A stretch of DNA of 64,000 nt from Antitrichia curtipendula (lineage: Eukaryota; Streptophyta; Bryopsida; Hypnales; Leucodontaceae), in contig OX579637.1 of assembly GCA_951230915.1 (NCBI GenBank), positions 7,874,001-7,938,000 on the forward strand, read 5' to 3'. Each line of letters starts with the position of its first letter. Position 1 is the stretch's first letter. A model generated the notes under the pieces. The model searched no databases. It was given only the letters and a program-made list of their open reading frames with translations, and was not told the DNA's origin. The translations under genes were made by a program, and so were the position numbers. Positions 23,986 to 34,977 of this stretch are shown here, piece by piece.

Positions 23986-26900
23986 ATGGGAAGTCAACAA
24001 AGGCAAACAAAAGAATGGGAACCATGGTATAATTTCTTTGATAATGGGAATATAGTGAGCTGTATTTTTTGCAATGCGACATTCAGCTATAAACGCGAGC
24101 GCGTGTTTGCTCACTTTGGATATGGCGCGAAGTCCGAGAGGTCAATTTGTCTTAGTGCGCTGCGAGCTGTGCGCCATCGATTTGCAAATTGTGCAAACTT
24201 TGTCCCGCAACGATTGAGCCCCGAGGACATGTTCAAAGGAGAATCAATTCTGGGTGGTCCATCGAGAGTGACTCCACTTGCAAGTTCAAGCCAATCCACT
24301 CAAAACAAAGTGACGGAAGGGGGCCCCGATGGGGACCAAGCTGAAGAGGTTACTCTTCTTGATGGGAATGACCCAATATAGAGGTCTCAAAGTCTTGCTG
24401 CATCAAATTCCACGAGATCTGGGACATTACTTCAGCAATGCATGCAGGATGCTTTTAACATTGCAAAGAGGGAGGAGTTGGATGACAAGTGGGCATCGTT
24501 TTTTTACGAGGCAAACGTGCCATTTAATGTGGCAAGGAATCCAGCCTTCATTGAGGCAATGAGGGCAACCTCAGTGGCAAAGTTTGAATACAGTCCACCT
24601 TCTTATCATCAGTTTAGGACTGGGTTGATTGAACCCAGGAGGTTGCAAATCAAGAAGCAAATCGAAACCAAAGTTGGTTTTGTAGTGAAGCATTATGGAA
24701 TGTTGATATGCACTGATGGTTGGGATGACGTGAACCGGAGACCCCTAATGAATGTAATGATGTCGTGCCCTACCGGTGATGTATTTTTGGGATCTATTGA
24801 CACTACCGGCAACAAAAAAGACATGCGCTACGTAGTGGACCAGATGAAAGTATTCATTGAGAAAGTGGGTTCAAAACACGTGAAGCAAGTGTGTATGGAT
24901 AATGCAGGGAACATGCTTGGAGCATTGGACGATATCGTTCACATGTACCCCCACATTTTCAAGCAGGGTTGCATGGCACATGCCTTGGATCTCACGTTGG
25001 AAGATTGGGCCAAAGTACTTGAATTCAAAGATTTAATTGAGAGGGCAAGAAGATTGTGCCAGTACATTCAAAACCATCATACGACCACGTCTGCTTTTCG
25101 AGAGTTGAGTCCGAACCTTCAGCTTGTAGTGCCAAACGAAACCCGCTTTGCTTGTAATTTCCTCATGTTGCACCAATTGGAGAAACTTCGAGGAGTACTA
25201 CTACGGTTGAAAGACCATGCGCGTGTTCAAAATTACTTTGATGGTCTGCAAAATAGACAGAATGGACCGCAAGCAACTACGACTGCACGTAATGTGGTGT
25301 CAACTATTGAAGATGTGGGCTTCTGGCAACGATGCGTGAATTACGTGCACATGGCTGAAGACGTGTTGAAGGCATTGCGCATATTTGATGGCAAAGAACC
25401 AGCTATGGGTCGGGCGTGGCTCGTAATGCACAATTTGAGAAGCCATGTGTTTTCTTTAAGAGAGCCACCCTTCAACTTACGAGATGACATAGCCACCACC
25501 ATGGAGGAGTCTTTCCAAACAAGGTGGGACATGGTCTTTACGGATGTTCACTATGTCGGGGCCCTTTTGAATCCGTATCACTTGGATAACGTGGCGCTTA
25601 GGGCTGATGGAGTTGCCCTCCGTGCATTGTACCGAGTCATCCACAAAATGGCGAATGTAGTGGGTGTACAATTTAATGACTTGCTTGCGGAATTAACAGA
25701 ATTCGAAGAGGGCATGGGGCCATATAGTGCTGCGGAGACACCCGACATCCGAGTGACACAGATGCTTCCCCACCAATGGGGGCACAGGGTTGGAGATCGA
25801 GCACTGTCTAAGATTGTCGTGCGTATTCTAGCATTGACGTGTTCAGCATGCTTGTGTGAAAGGAATTGGAGTATGTATTCCTTTATCCACAACAAGGTTC
25901 GGAATTGGTTAGCCCCCAAGAAGGCTAAGTCATTGGTATATATTTATACCAATAGCCGTGTACTTCAGCAAAGACCGGGGGCTGATCCGGTTCGTTGGTA
26001 CAATGCTAATATCTACTCGGAGGATTCTAACCCAGATGCCCTTGGCCCCATTCCGGTAGATGGACGCAATCGTGAATTTGATGTACTGGTAGCTGAGGAA
26101 GAGGCTGATGTGGAAGCAAACCGAGCACCCCAAGAGTACCGACCAAATCTAGATTTGTGGAGGACGGGAACCGATCACCTCGAAGAAGCTAGAAATTATT
26201 ACGGAGATAATGATGAAGTGGAAGAAGAAGTCCTCCATGGTCGCTGGGGCCCTTGGGGATCCGATCCTCACCAAAGTCCTCCTCCTCCTGGCCCTCAAAA
26301 TCCAGTTCTTCCGGAAGTACAACCTCTGCCTTCGGAGAGTGATGATCTGGATGTGATGTACCCCAATGATGATAATGGTCCCTTCAACAACGACGATGAC
26401 CTCCCTCCAGAAAACAAAGGGGGAAATGGACCTGGAAATGGCGGTGGAAATCAGAGGAACAATGCAACTCAGAATACTAAAGAATCTGTTTGCAATCATG
26501 ATGGTAGTAGGGGGCCTAGAAGAGTGGGTGGTCGCGATTGCAATAGAGTTGTCGAAGGACGGCATGGCCAGAACATTGGAAATATAAGAATGGTACAACC
26601 AATCGCAGAAAATGTCAAGGGGGGGCCCGTAGTGGGAGCCCGGCGTTTTGACCCTGAACGTTTAGATCCCAGTGATTTTTTTGCGTTTATTGACCCGCTT
26701 GAAGATGAAGACCGTATACCCCCACCGATTGCAGTGCGTACTGTTCTTTCTAACCGGAATACACCAATGCAACGTTTCCTTAACCCTTCTTCTCCCGCAA
26801 CTTCGATCGTTCACCGTCAACCTTCTCAAGAAGGGCTAGGTTCAGTGGGAAATGTTGAATTGACGCCTCAAAGCATTTCAAATGTTACAAGGGGTAGTAG

Positions 26901-27510
26901 ACCCTCTATCGCTTCTCGACTCGTAGTTCACCACACTATGGGTGAATATCAACAAGGACATGGAAGGACTACCGTCCATGGAGGAACAAAGGGTCGTGCA
27001 AGGATCAGAGATGGTGTTGGGATTAGAGGTTGTGGTATTAAAAGTAGACAAATCAACAACGAAGTGTCATCATCTAGGCCTTCTAAACGCCCTCTCCTAG
27101 GAATTGGGGTCAGAGACCCAAACGTGGTGATAGAGCCATTCTTAAATACGTATGTTCCAGGACCAACTTTGTCCACTCCAGCGTATGTTGCTCCTCGAGT
27201 ATAAAGAGGCCCTACTATAAATTCTGACGCAGAGGACCCTAGAGCTCAACAACATAAGAGATTTAAACACAATTGTAAGCATGGTGAAATAGCTGTGGAG
27301 CTTCGAAATGAGAACTCCAAAGTAGAGGGCCACTACACCATAGACGGTGACGATGGAGGAGATGAACGTGGAGCTAGTGAAGGCGGTGATGATGAAGAAG
27401 ACCTTGATTGTAATGAGGCACCAACAGATGATGATGTGGTCATTCGAAATGCTGCATTAGAGGGTCCAGGTATACAAGAAGTCCGCAGATCAAGTCGTTT
27501 CAACAATTGA
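23986..27510 (+). pseudogene. hAT transposase (hAT-A), nearly intact
   Basis: One frame of about 1,175 codons has only two internal stops, TAG at 24,379 and TAA at 27,202. The N-terminus has a BED-like zinc finger (WEPWYNFFDNG, CIFCNATF and AHFGY). The DUF659 region follows: LICTDGWDD, SIDTTGNKKD, VCMDNAGNML with the second catalytic Asp, and GCMAHALDLTLEDW. Then come NETRFACNFLMLHQLEKL and the C-terminal dimerisation domain (ILALTCSACLCERNWSMYSF and IHNKVRNWLAPKKA). A long Pro/Gly/Asn-rich tail ends with RRSSRFNN. The start is the ATG after a pyrimidine-rich GTGTGACAG that looks like a splice acceptor. Separate products could come from 23,986-24,381 (BED) and 24,442-27,204 (920 aa, catalytic). 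It is the best-preserved coding sequence in the window. Confidence 0.85.
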
Positions 27511-28337
27511 GGAGCACCCAACACCATCTATAGATCTTCATTCATTGTTAGTTCAAGACAATTGCACCAATTGAAACATGAAGTAATCAAGATCAACAAG
27601 AACAAGAAGGAGGGTTTGAGATAACCAATGGAAGCGGAGGCATATCTTAAAAGTATAGATTGATTGTGTTGTGAACTTGTTATTGTACTGAGCATCACTT
27701 GAAATTTATAAATGTTATTGGTTATCTGAAATAATGAAGTCTTCAAATTTCCAATTGTGTTTGCAAAATTATTACATTTGCCATGCATGTAGACTTGTAT
27801 ATGACTTGATTTCAAACCCTCATACAGTTGTACCCTTAAATTCGTAAACCAACCCTTTTGAAGATGACTACAAAAAAGTTTTTTTGTATTGGATATGAAT
27901 TTGAAACATTTGTAGCCATTATTTTTCAAAATAAAGTCTTGAACATGAACTTGGAAAAGTAGAACTTCTACTTCATCCGAATTAAGCTGCAGCGTCTCTG
28001 CCTTGACGAATCCGTCCACGCCATGTAAAGTCCCCACCCTGACGAATCTGTTCGTGCCTTGACGATGACGCTTGCGCCCTATAAAGTCCTCGCCCTGACA
28101 ATGACGTCCGCGCCCTGTAAAGTCCCCGCTCTGATGATGACGTCCGCGCCCTGAAGTCCACGCCGCAACTTTCACGTTCGCGCGCTGATTCCAGCGTGGA
28201 CCGCCACCGTGGCAGCAAGTTGTCAATTGGAAACATGAAAGGCGTCCGGGTTGCCTGAGACGTCCGGTTGTCCGGTCTGATTTGTCCGTCCGTCTGTGCC
28301 ATCTGATCACCTGGACCCGTCCATTATGACAACCCTG
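27511..28337. repeat. hAT-A 3' flank and right CGTCCGCGCC cluster with terminus
   Basis: The first 470 bp are AT-rich and hold nothing recognisable. From about 27,985 to 28,200 GACGTCCGCGCCCTG and variants recur at least eight times, often followed by TAAAGTCC. The block ends with GACAACCCTG at 28,328-28,337, identical to the ending at 1,646. I take this as the right terminus of hAT-A. Immediately beyond it the sequence belongs to another element, with GTCGAC palindromes. Confidence 0.7.
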
Positions 28338-28545
28338 CCTCCAACCTTCCGACGGTGCACTTTTTCGTCCACAAAGTACCTCTTTGGAAGGAAGTCACTC
28401 TTGTCCACTGATTTTCCAAGTTCGGCAATAGGTGTCTAGGTATTGGACTCGTTGGAGGTACCAACAGCAAGGACATTAAGCCCCAACATCTACAGCATAT
28501 AGAGAGACAGTTAGCCACACAGACAGGCATGTTCACTAACATTTT

Positions 28546-31500
28546 AGCTCGAGTCGACCTGAAACCTGAAGATGGAATAATTTAGGACTACAATGTGATC
28601 TCTACACACTTAGGACTGGCCGACCTTAATCATGTCCAAATACTAACTCACAAATTGAAGGATTGATAATTGCTGACTTAGGTCAAGTCGACCTAATCAT
28701 CCTTGTATGTACCACACATTGTACAAGACATAGTGAATCCAGAGAGTCCACGTTTAGGGCGATTTGACCTGAAAAGGAATTCACCATCGCGGCACATGTA
28801 AACTTTGAGCTTGCAAATATTGACATTATGTTACTCCCGCCAAAGGCAAATCTTCTGAATATATTCAGGTAAAATTCCATTCTAAGCTCCGTGTTGTGAA
28901 TCCGGTACTTCAGTTCATTGTAAGCCCGGGGCTTCTTGAAGACCTCTGTGTCAGGGGCTCGATATGCAGGCTTTGGAGACAAGATGATGGTGTTGTTTGG
29001 GTTCTACAAGAACATGAGAAAGACCTTCTCAGTTGCCTTGCTGTTGCTAGCAGAGTAGTCTCCCATCCACTCAACCTTCGCGGGCCAGTAGTCCGCGAAG
29101 TCCATCTTGAAGTCCTTGAGGACTTTGTTTGTCTGCACGTAGTACAGAGCCTGGTTCTGCTCCATTAAATCGAGGCAGATAAAGAGCCACACCGAGATCT
29201 CTTCCAGTCGAGGTTGCTTTGACGCTTGGAACAACTTCATAGCCGAAAAGAAATACGGCATGAGTGGCATACAATTGCCCTTATTCAAAACCACTGGAGT
29301 ATATCGGAAGTTGAGGATTGCAAACTTTATTTCCGATGTTGTCCTCTTGGTCCACGCTCCAGACGGCTATGGTGAGTTCTTGTTGACTGCAATATTGTAT
29401 GGCCTGTAGCGTGCAACTGCAATGTGCTTCACGAAATACGAGCGGCGCTCAAGGATTACTCGAAAGAACTCGACAGCATAGGGCGAAACTTCTGCAGCCT
29501 TCTTGTTCTTAGCTTTGGTCTGTTCTGCCTCCCTGAAATAGTCTTCTCCTGGTTGCTCGAGGAGGACATTCATAGTCACGTTGGTTATGCAGCGACTCGT
29601 CTTGAATTCCCTCCATTTATCCACATTCACTTTGTTGAATGCGTTGATGAGGCCCAAATTTAGGTCGAGATGGTTGAGCTCCTTCTTAACCAGATACTTC
29701 CTCTTGCGCCGCTCGACCCACTTCTTGTGAGTGTAGCAGCTCTCAAACATTGAAGCCACCTGTTTGATTGTCACCTTCAGATGCTTGAGTGTTCGCTTCT
29801 CCCTGTCGCTTGTTCGTGTTCACTTCAGAATGTGCGCCGCGAGCTTCTTCATGTCGTTGTAGGAGAGGTTCCCAATCCACTTGAAGAATTTATGGGTCAG
29901 GTTTCCGGACTCTGACTTCCACCCGATCTTCTTATTAAATGGTTGGAAGGTCTCTGGGTCGATGAGCTCATCATGAGCATTACTCGATATCACTTTGCTC
30001 CATAAGTTGAAGACATCATTAGGTGCTGTAATGATCTTCAACTCGTTTGTTATCTTGAGCTTCTCCTCGGCGTCCTTACCCGTGAAGCTTTTTGAGACTT
30101 CACAACGTTGAGCATTGCGAAGCGAGCGTTCATTGCCTTCACAAATTCCTTCAAAATCCATCTAGAGGGAGAGCCATAAGCATACGTTTAGGCCGACCTG
30201 ACTTAACTACATAGCTCATTCACTTTGCAGAATTGCGTAAAACAATCTTGTTTAGGTCGATTTGACCTGAATAGAAGAAGCAAATTCAAACTTGACACAT
30301 GAAGTGGACATCACGAAATCCACATAATATCTTCAGTATTCACTTGATATGTTTATACCTTGAACTTCACCAAATTGGCCTTGTCCTTGGCTTTACGCCT
30401 TGTATTCAATATCGTACCCGACGGGGAGGGATCCTTTGGGTTCCTTGGCCTTCCCATCTTCTCCCAAACACTTTGTGCGCCAAGGATGTTAGTTGACCAT
30501 GAAGGCTTCATGGCGACGAAATGGTTTACCCTGTTGTAGTACGCGGATATGGACCTCAATTTCTTCTTGTCATTTGACCAGACAATGTAGCAGTCCCACT
30601 CCCTAAAGTGCTTGAGAATGGATTCGTCCAATCTCATTTGGACCATCATCTTGCTGGCCATCACGCTGTGCTAGCTGTTAATCAGGTAGAATTGCCTTCC
30701 TTTGATTTTGTCCCATGACTCAGGTTTGGGTTTATCTGGTTGGTTTACGGGCATGACGCATATAGTTTGCTTGGTGGACTTGTCGGGCATATGCATGTAG
30801 AAATGCATGACGTCCGAAGCGAGCCGATACTCATGGCTGCGGATGTTCATATCCGCTGGCGATGAGATGAATTGGTCAATCGGGATTGACTTCTTCTCAT
30901 TGATTGCAAACACATAGGCGTCTGTGCAAGTGGTCCAGTAGTTCTTGTAGGCCTCCGCAGATAATTTGTAATTGTGGTCACATTGAAGGTCGTGAGCCAC
31001 TGGGATGTCAGTAACGATTGACGCAAAACTAGTCTCATCCAACATTGCTTCTTCAGGCTTTTGAGTCTTTGATTTCTTTCCGGAATTAGAAGCAAGGTTT
31101 CCTCTATTCGGCAGTGGAGGTAGTGTCCTGGACTGTTGATTTCTCCTGGCACCACGGCTGTTCTGTATACTTAGAGTCCCTATGGAAGCTTGTCCCTCCC
31201 TTCCTTGAGCCGGCATCTCTTGAGACACAGTTCATGCGACCATGTCTCTTTTTGTGGATTCTAGCTTCGCCTTTAGAACCTTGAAGGTCACAAATAGGGA
31301 CCTCAATCGATTGCACAGCATTTTTCCGATAATTGTGTTTCCAGCTGGATTGCGGAAGAAGTTGTTGTCAATCTTCTTCTCCAACTCCAACATTTCGGTC
31401 CTGTATTTGGTGGGTTCGAGTGTCTCCAGGAACGGCGTGATGTTGAAAGGAATTTTTGAGGAGTCCAAGATGATAGTGAAATGGCACTGTTCTTCTTCCT

Positions 31501-32590
31501 TCTTTCCTGTTTGTGCAGTCACGTAGTGTATTTTGATGATGCTCCCCTTGTCGTGGGCGATCTCTTTGATTTTCTTGTCGAAGAAGACGGAGTAGTATGT
31601 GTTGTTGTCCTTATACGAGAAGCATATCAGGTTTTTGAACAATATCATCCTCATTCTCCAGTTGTCCATCTTCTCGAAGTTCAAAAATTCCCAGTACTCT
31701 CCATTGTTGTTGATGTCGTCTCTATCCTCCTCATCTCCAGCGACATCACATCTCTTGAAGAACAACTCAAGTCTTGGTATTTGTTCTTCCATCCTGTCAT
31801 ATAGAGGCAATCATATCAGTATTTGCATGGTTTAGCTCGAGTCGACTTAATTCACGGACGTTATATTTTACTTCATTTCTAACTGAATGATTTAGAATAT
31901 CGTCAGTTGTACTCAAAGTCAGGTATATGCATTTAGGTCAAGTCGACCTAAAGGTCACCCACGATTTGTGGTTTTTTTTTTTCATGTCGCGCGGATATGT
32001 GTGATCTGGTTATATTTTTGAATTTGCTCGAGTCCGCCATTATGGTAGCGGTTGACCTTCGGGACGCTTTGTCTTTCTTATTATACTAGAGTGCTGCCCT
32101 ACTGTTTGCTGTTTTTCTAGATGAAGGTTACGTTCGAGTTGATCTAATTCAACAGGAGCCTCTAGCTTAGGTCAAGTCGATCTAGTTCAACTGTTCACTT
32201 TGTCTTTTGTTATTAAGAGTTGTTTGTGTTTCAACGCTATTCGAATGAGTGAGCGTGATCATTTTGGTCAGCTTGACCTAAATAAAAATGTACCCTGGTG
32301 TTGGCCTTTGTTGTTTGCCTGCGTAGTGTTCTGTTATGTCTATGCCCTCTGTCTACATGGGTTGGTGATTTAGGTCGACTCGACCTAACCGTGATGGCAT
32401 CTTTGGTGTTCCGTTCTGGACGCAGTTTGGGATGGATATTTTGTCATCTTTAGGCTGAATTTTATCATTTAGCTCGAGTTGACCTAAGAAGATCTTCTAT
32501 GTTTGAATCCTGTGTATATTGGAAAAAGGTGTAGTCGACCTAAACTGGCTTCGATCTAAACTGGCTTCGACCTAAACTAATGTCGACATA
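28546..32590. repeat. Interspersed palindrome family 2 (TTAGGTCRAGTCGACCTAA)
   Basis: About 16 copies lie near 28,546, 28,605, 28,679, 28,752, 30,189, 30,249, 31,831, 31,931, 32,026, 32,131, 32,168, 32,263, 32,368, 32,469 and 32,534-32,585. The motif is dyad-symmetric about TCGAGTCGA. Copies lie in the single clear intron of the local gene, in its flanks and upstream of it, not in the long exons. None was seen outside this interval. It has no sequence similarity to palindrome family 1 but the same length, symmetry and placement. Confidence 0.85.
28683..31810 (-). pseudogene. Large two-exon gene related to the ParB-like gene
   Basis: The 5' exon (31,810 to about 30,359) is one frame of about 484 codons with a TGA at 31,232 and a TAG at 30,671. 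It ends KFK at a GTATAA donor. The intron (about 30,163-30,358) holds two family 2 palindromes. The 3' exon continues in phase from an acceptor at 30,163 to about 28,800 with stops TGA (29,820), TAG (29,367) and TAG (29,004). VFNLWSKVISSNAHDELI matches ELWTEVFDAWENDELI of the ParB-like gene, and AYNELKYRIHNTELR matches APDELKYRKIAKDRLG. Basic stretches include KKWVERRKRKYLVKK. No catalytic motif is recognised. Frame continuity shows these pieces are one decayed gene. Confidence 0.6.
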
Positions 32591-33481
32591 AAACTGCAAA
32601 TCACTTGAATTGATGCTCACCTGAACTTGGATGTAATTGAAGAATCTCCTCCTGGTTTTTGTAACACCGTGAAATTCCGGAGCATGATGAAATCAATAGT
32701 TCCCTGCATCAACTACAAGCAATGTATGTAAGTAGTGAAACAGATTACAGCCTTTTGTTGAATTCAAAATTCTCAGACCACCAAGCACGTAGGAAGAAAC
32801 AACTGGAGTGCTCAACATCAATTTTAACAACTTCAAATGACTTCAATTTCAGAAAACTAGACTAAAACGTAGTCAGTGGAAACCTCCAAAGTGAAATTAT
32901 CAATTTTCAATATACTCCAGTCCCGTACATACTCTCCTAAACCAAAATAGAAACCTGAGGCACATCTGGACACTAATACAGACTAAAAATTCTACTGAAA
33001 ATTGTAACTCCTGAATAGCAACCTAAACCACAACATCTCGTATGCACAACTCAAGAAACTGAGCTTGTCTCCCCTAATTAAGTAAACTTCTATGCAGGAA
33101 AAGAATCCACAATGCTCACAATTCAATGGCCAATGCAGAGAAAGGTTCACAAGCGATAGAGAAAGGATATCATGGTGGATTTTGAATCTTCATACACATA
33201 GATTTATAGGTAGGTTGCTTTGCTTAGGAAACCCCCAGGTAGCTGGCTGTTTGCATAATAAGTTTCCATGACCTTCAGAAACTAGTGAACAACCACATTT
33301 CAGAGAATTTGAAATTCATGCACCTGGATCTCAGCTCATTGAGATTGATGAGGTACATACTATCTAGATTCAGCATTTCCTCTGACTACTCAAGCAAACT
33401 CAACGTTAAAACTCATTGACTTCAAATTCTATGACATTCACGGGCCATTCAGTTTCAAGTACATAGTTGTACAGACCTCAC
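31811..33481. other. Upstream flank of the large gene; non-coding
   Basis: The first 800 bp carry about ten family 2 palindromes and presumably include the promoter and upstream introns of the minus-strand gene. From about 32,640 to 33,480 the sequence is ordinary AT-rich DNA with no recognised gene. It ends at the TAGGGTTGAC that begins the next CG-rich cluster. Confidence 0.45.
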
Positions 33482-33900
33482 TAGGGTTGACAGGACGTCT
33501 GGCGGACGTGGACGCTGACCCCCGGACGTCTTTTGACATACCTGGTTTTTAAGGTCGACCGTCTAGTGGACGGTTGGATGGCCCGTCGGTGCGGTCGAGC
33601 CATCGGCGCGGACGGGCTATTAAACGGACAAGGCGTCGGGCTCGCGGACGGGATCCTGCAGACGGGGTCTGGTGGTCGGGGCGTCCGCTTGCTTGTCCGA
33701 CGGTCCGATCGACTGTCCGTGCTCCCGTCCACCACCTCTGTTTGCGGTGCGACTGCCTTCGATGGTGGCCGTGCCATCTAGCGGACGCTAGTTTCTGTCC
33801 GCACAATCTACTTGTCCAATTTTGGGGCGTCCGTTTCGCACGTACGCGTTCGCATTGCTTGGTCCGCCTTTGGACGCCATAAATAGCGTAGCAGACGGCT
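33482..33900. repeat. Left CGGACG/CGTCCG cluster of element D
   Basis: The block starts TAGGGTTGACAGGACGTC, close to the inverse of GACAACCCTG, and carries about twenty CGGAC or GTCCG motifs in 400 bp. These include GGCGGACGTGGACG and TGTCCGACGGTCCGA. This fits a left hAT terminus with its subterminal repeats. A similar cluster at 41,040-41,345 may be the opposite end, giving an element of about 8 kb that holds the two genes between them. Confidence 0.65.
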
Positions 33901-34977
33901 TATTCAATCGTTTCCCTTGCGGAGTGGGTGATCCAGTGCCTCTCAGTGGCTCTGCGCGCCCCTTCCGTTTTGGTGTGTGAACAATTGTGCTCGGATATTG
34001 AATTGCACCAAATTATTTTGGTGATTACTTGGTTTTGAAGGCCTCGTTAACAACTTCACCCCGTTTCATTGGCAAGTGTCAAACATTTTGTTCAGTTGTT
34101 GTAAAGATTCACGTGAACTTTGTCATCAAATCATTTCATTTTAATCAAGGTTATCATGCCTCGCAATAGTAGTTCAAGGTCCAGTAAGAAAGGCAAATCC
34201 CAAGACATGAACTGGGAAGATTGGATAAATCCAATGTGTGTAGCTGAACCTGGATGGGAAGAAGAGCCCAAGAAGGTTTGGGACTGCACAATGTGCAAAA
34301 AGTACGTCAGAATGATGCACTTCTCCAAAATGTGGTCACAAGAACAAACAGACAAGCAAGTTTGACGTTGGGAAGGACAAATTTCCACGTGGAAAAGCAA
34401 ACACTTTGTTCACCGATACGAGGAGGTAACACAATGGGCTGAGCTGCCTGACTCCAAACCAAATGTCATAAATTATTCCAACATGGCCATGGTTTGGGCA
34501 GAGATTGTACTCCACAAAGATGTAGACTAGCGCACAATTTACAAGAAAAATGTTGACAATATGAAGCGCAATGACGCTATTATTTATACGAGTTGGACTC
34601 AACTGAGTGATTGTACACGAATGTGGGCCAATCGAGGGCAGTTTGGATTTCCGCCGGTTGTATTGTCGGATGCTAAGGATGAATGGTCAGACGACAATGA
34701 TGTAGAAGACAATCCAGCACCTGTAACATTTACAGTGAAGCATGAGCGTCAAGAAGCTCGGGAAGACATCGAGTTCAATCAACAAATGCAAGAAGCTATG
34801 CGTAGAAGCATAGAGGATCGGGGTCAACAACACGGGCATGACAGGTCCTACCAACATGATCGTGCTGCATCTGGTTCACAAGATGGTCAAAGGCTCTTAC
34901 ACTATGCTAACGACCCCCAAGGTACTTATTACAACCCAGAAAGAAGCCATAGTGTCACAAGATGGAAACCTAATTTT

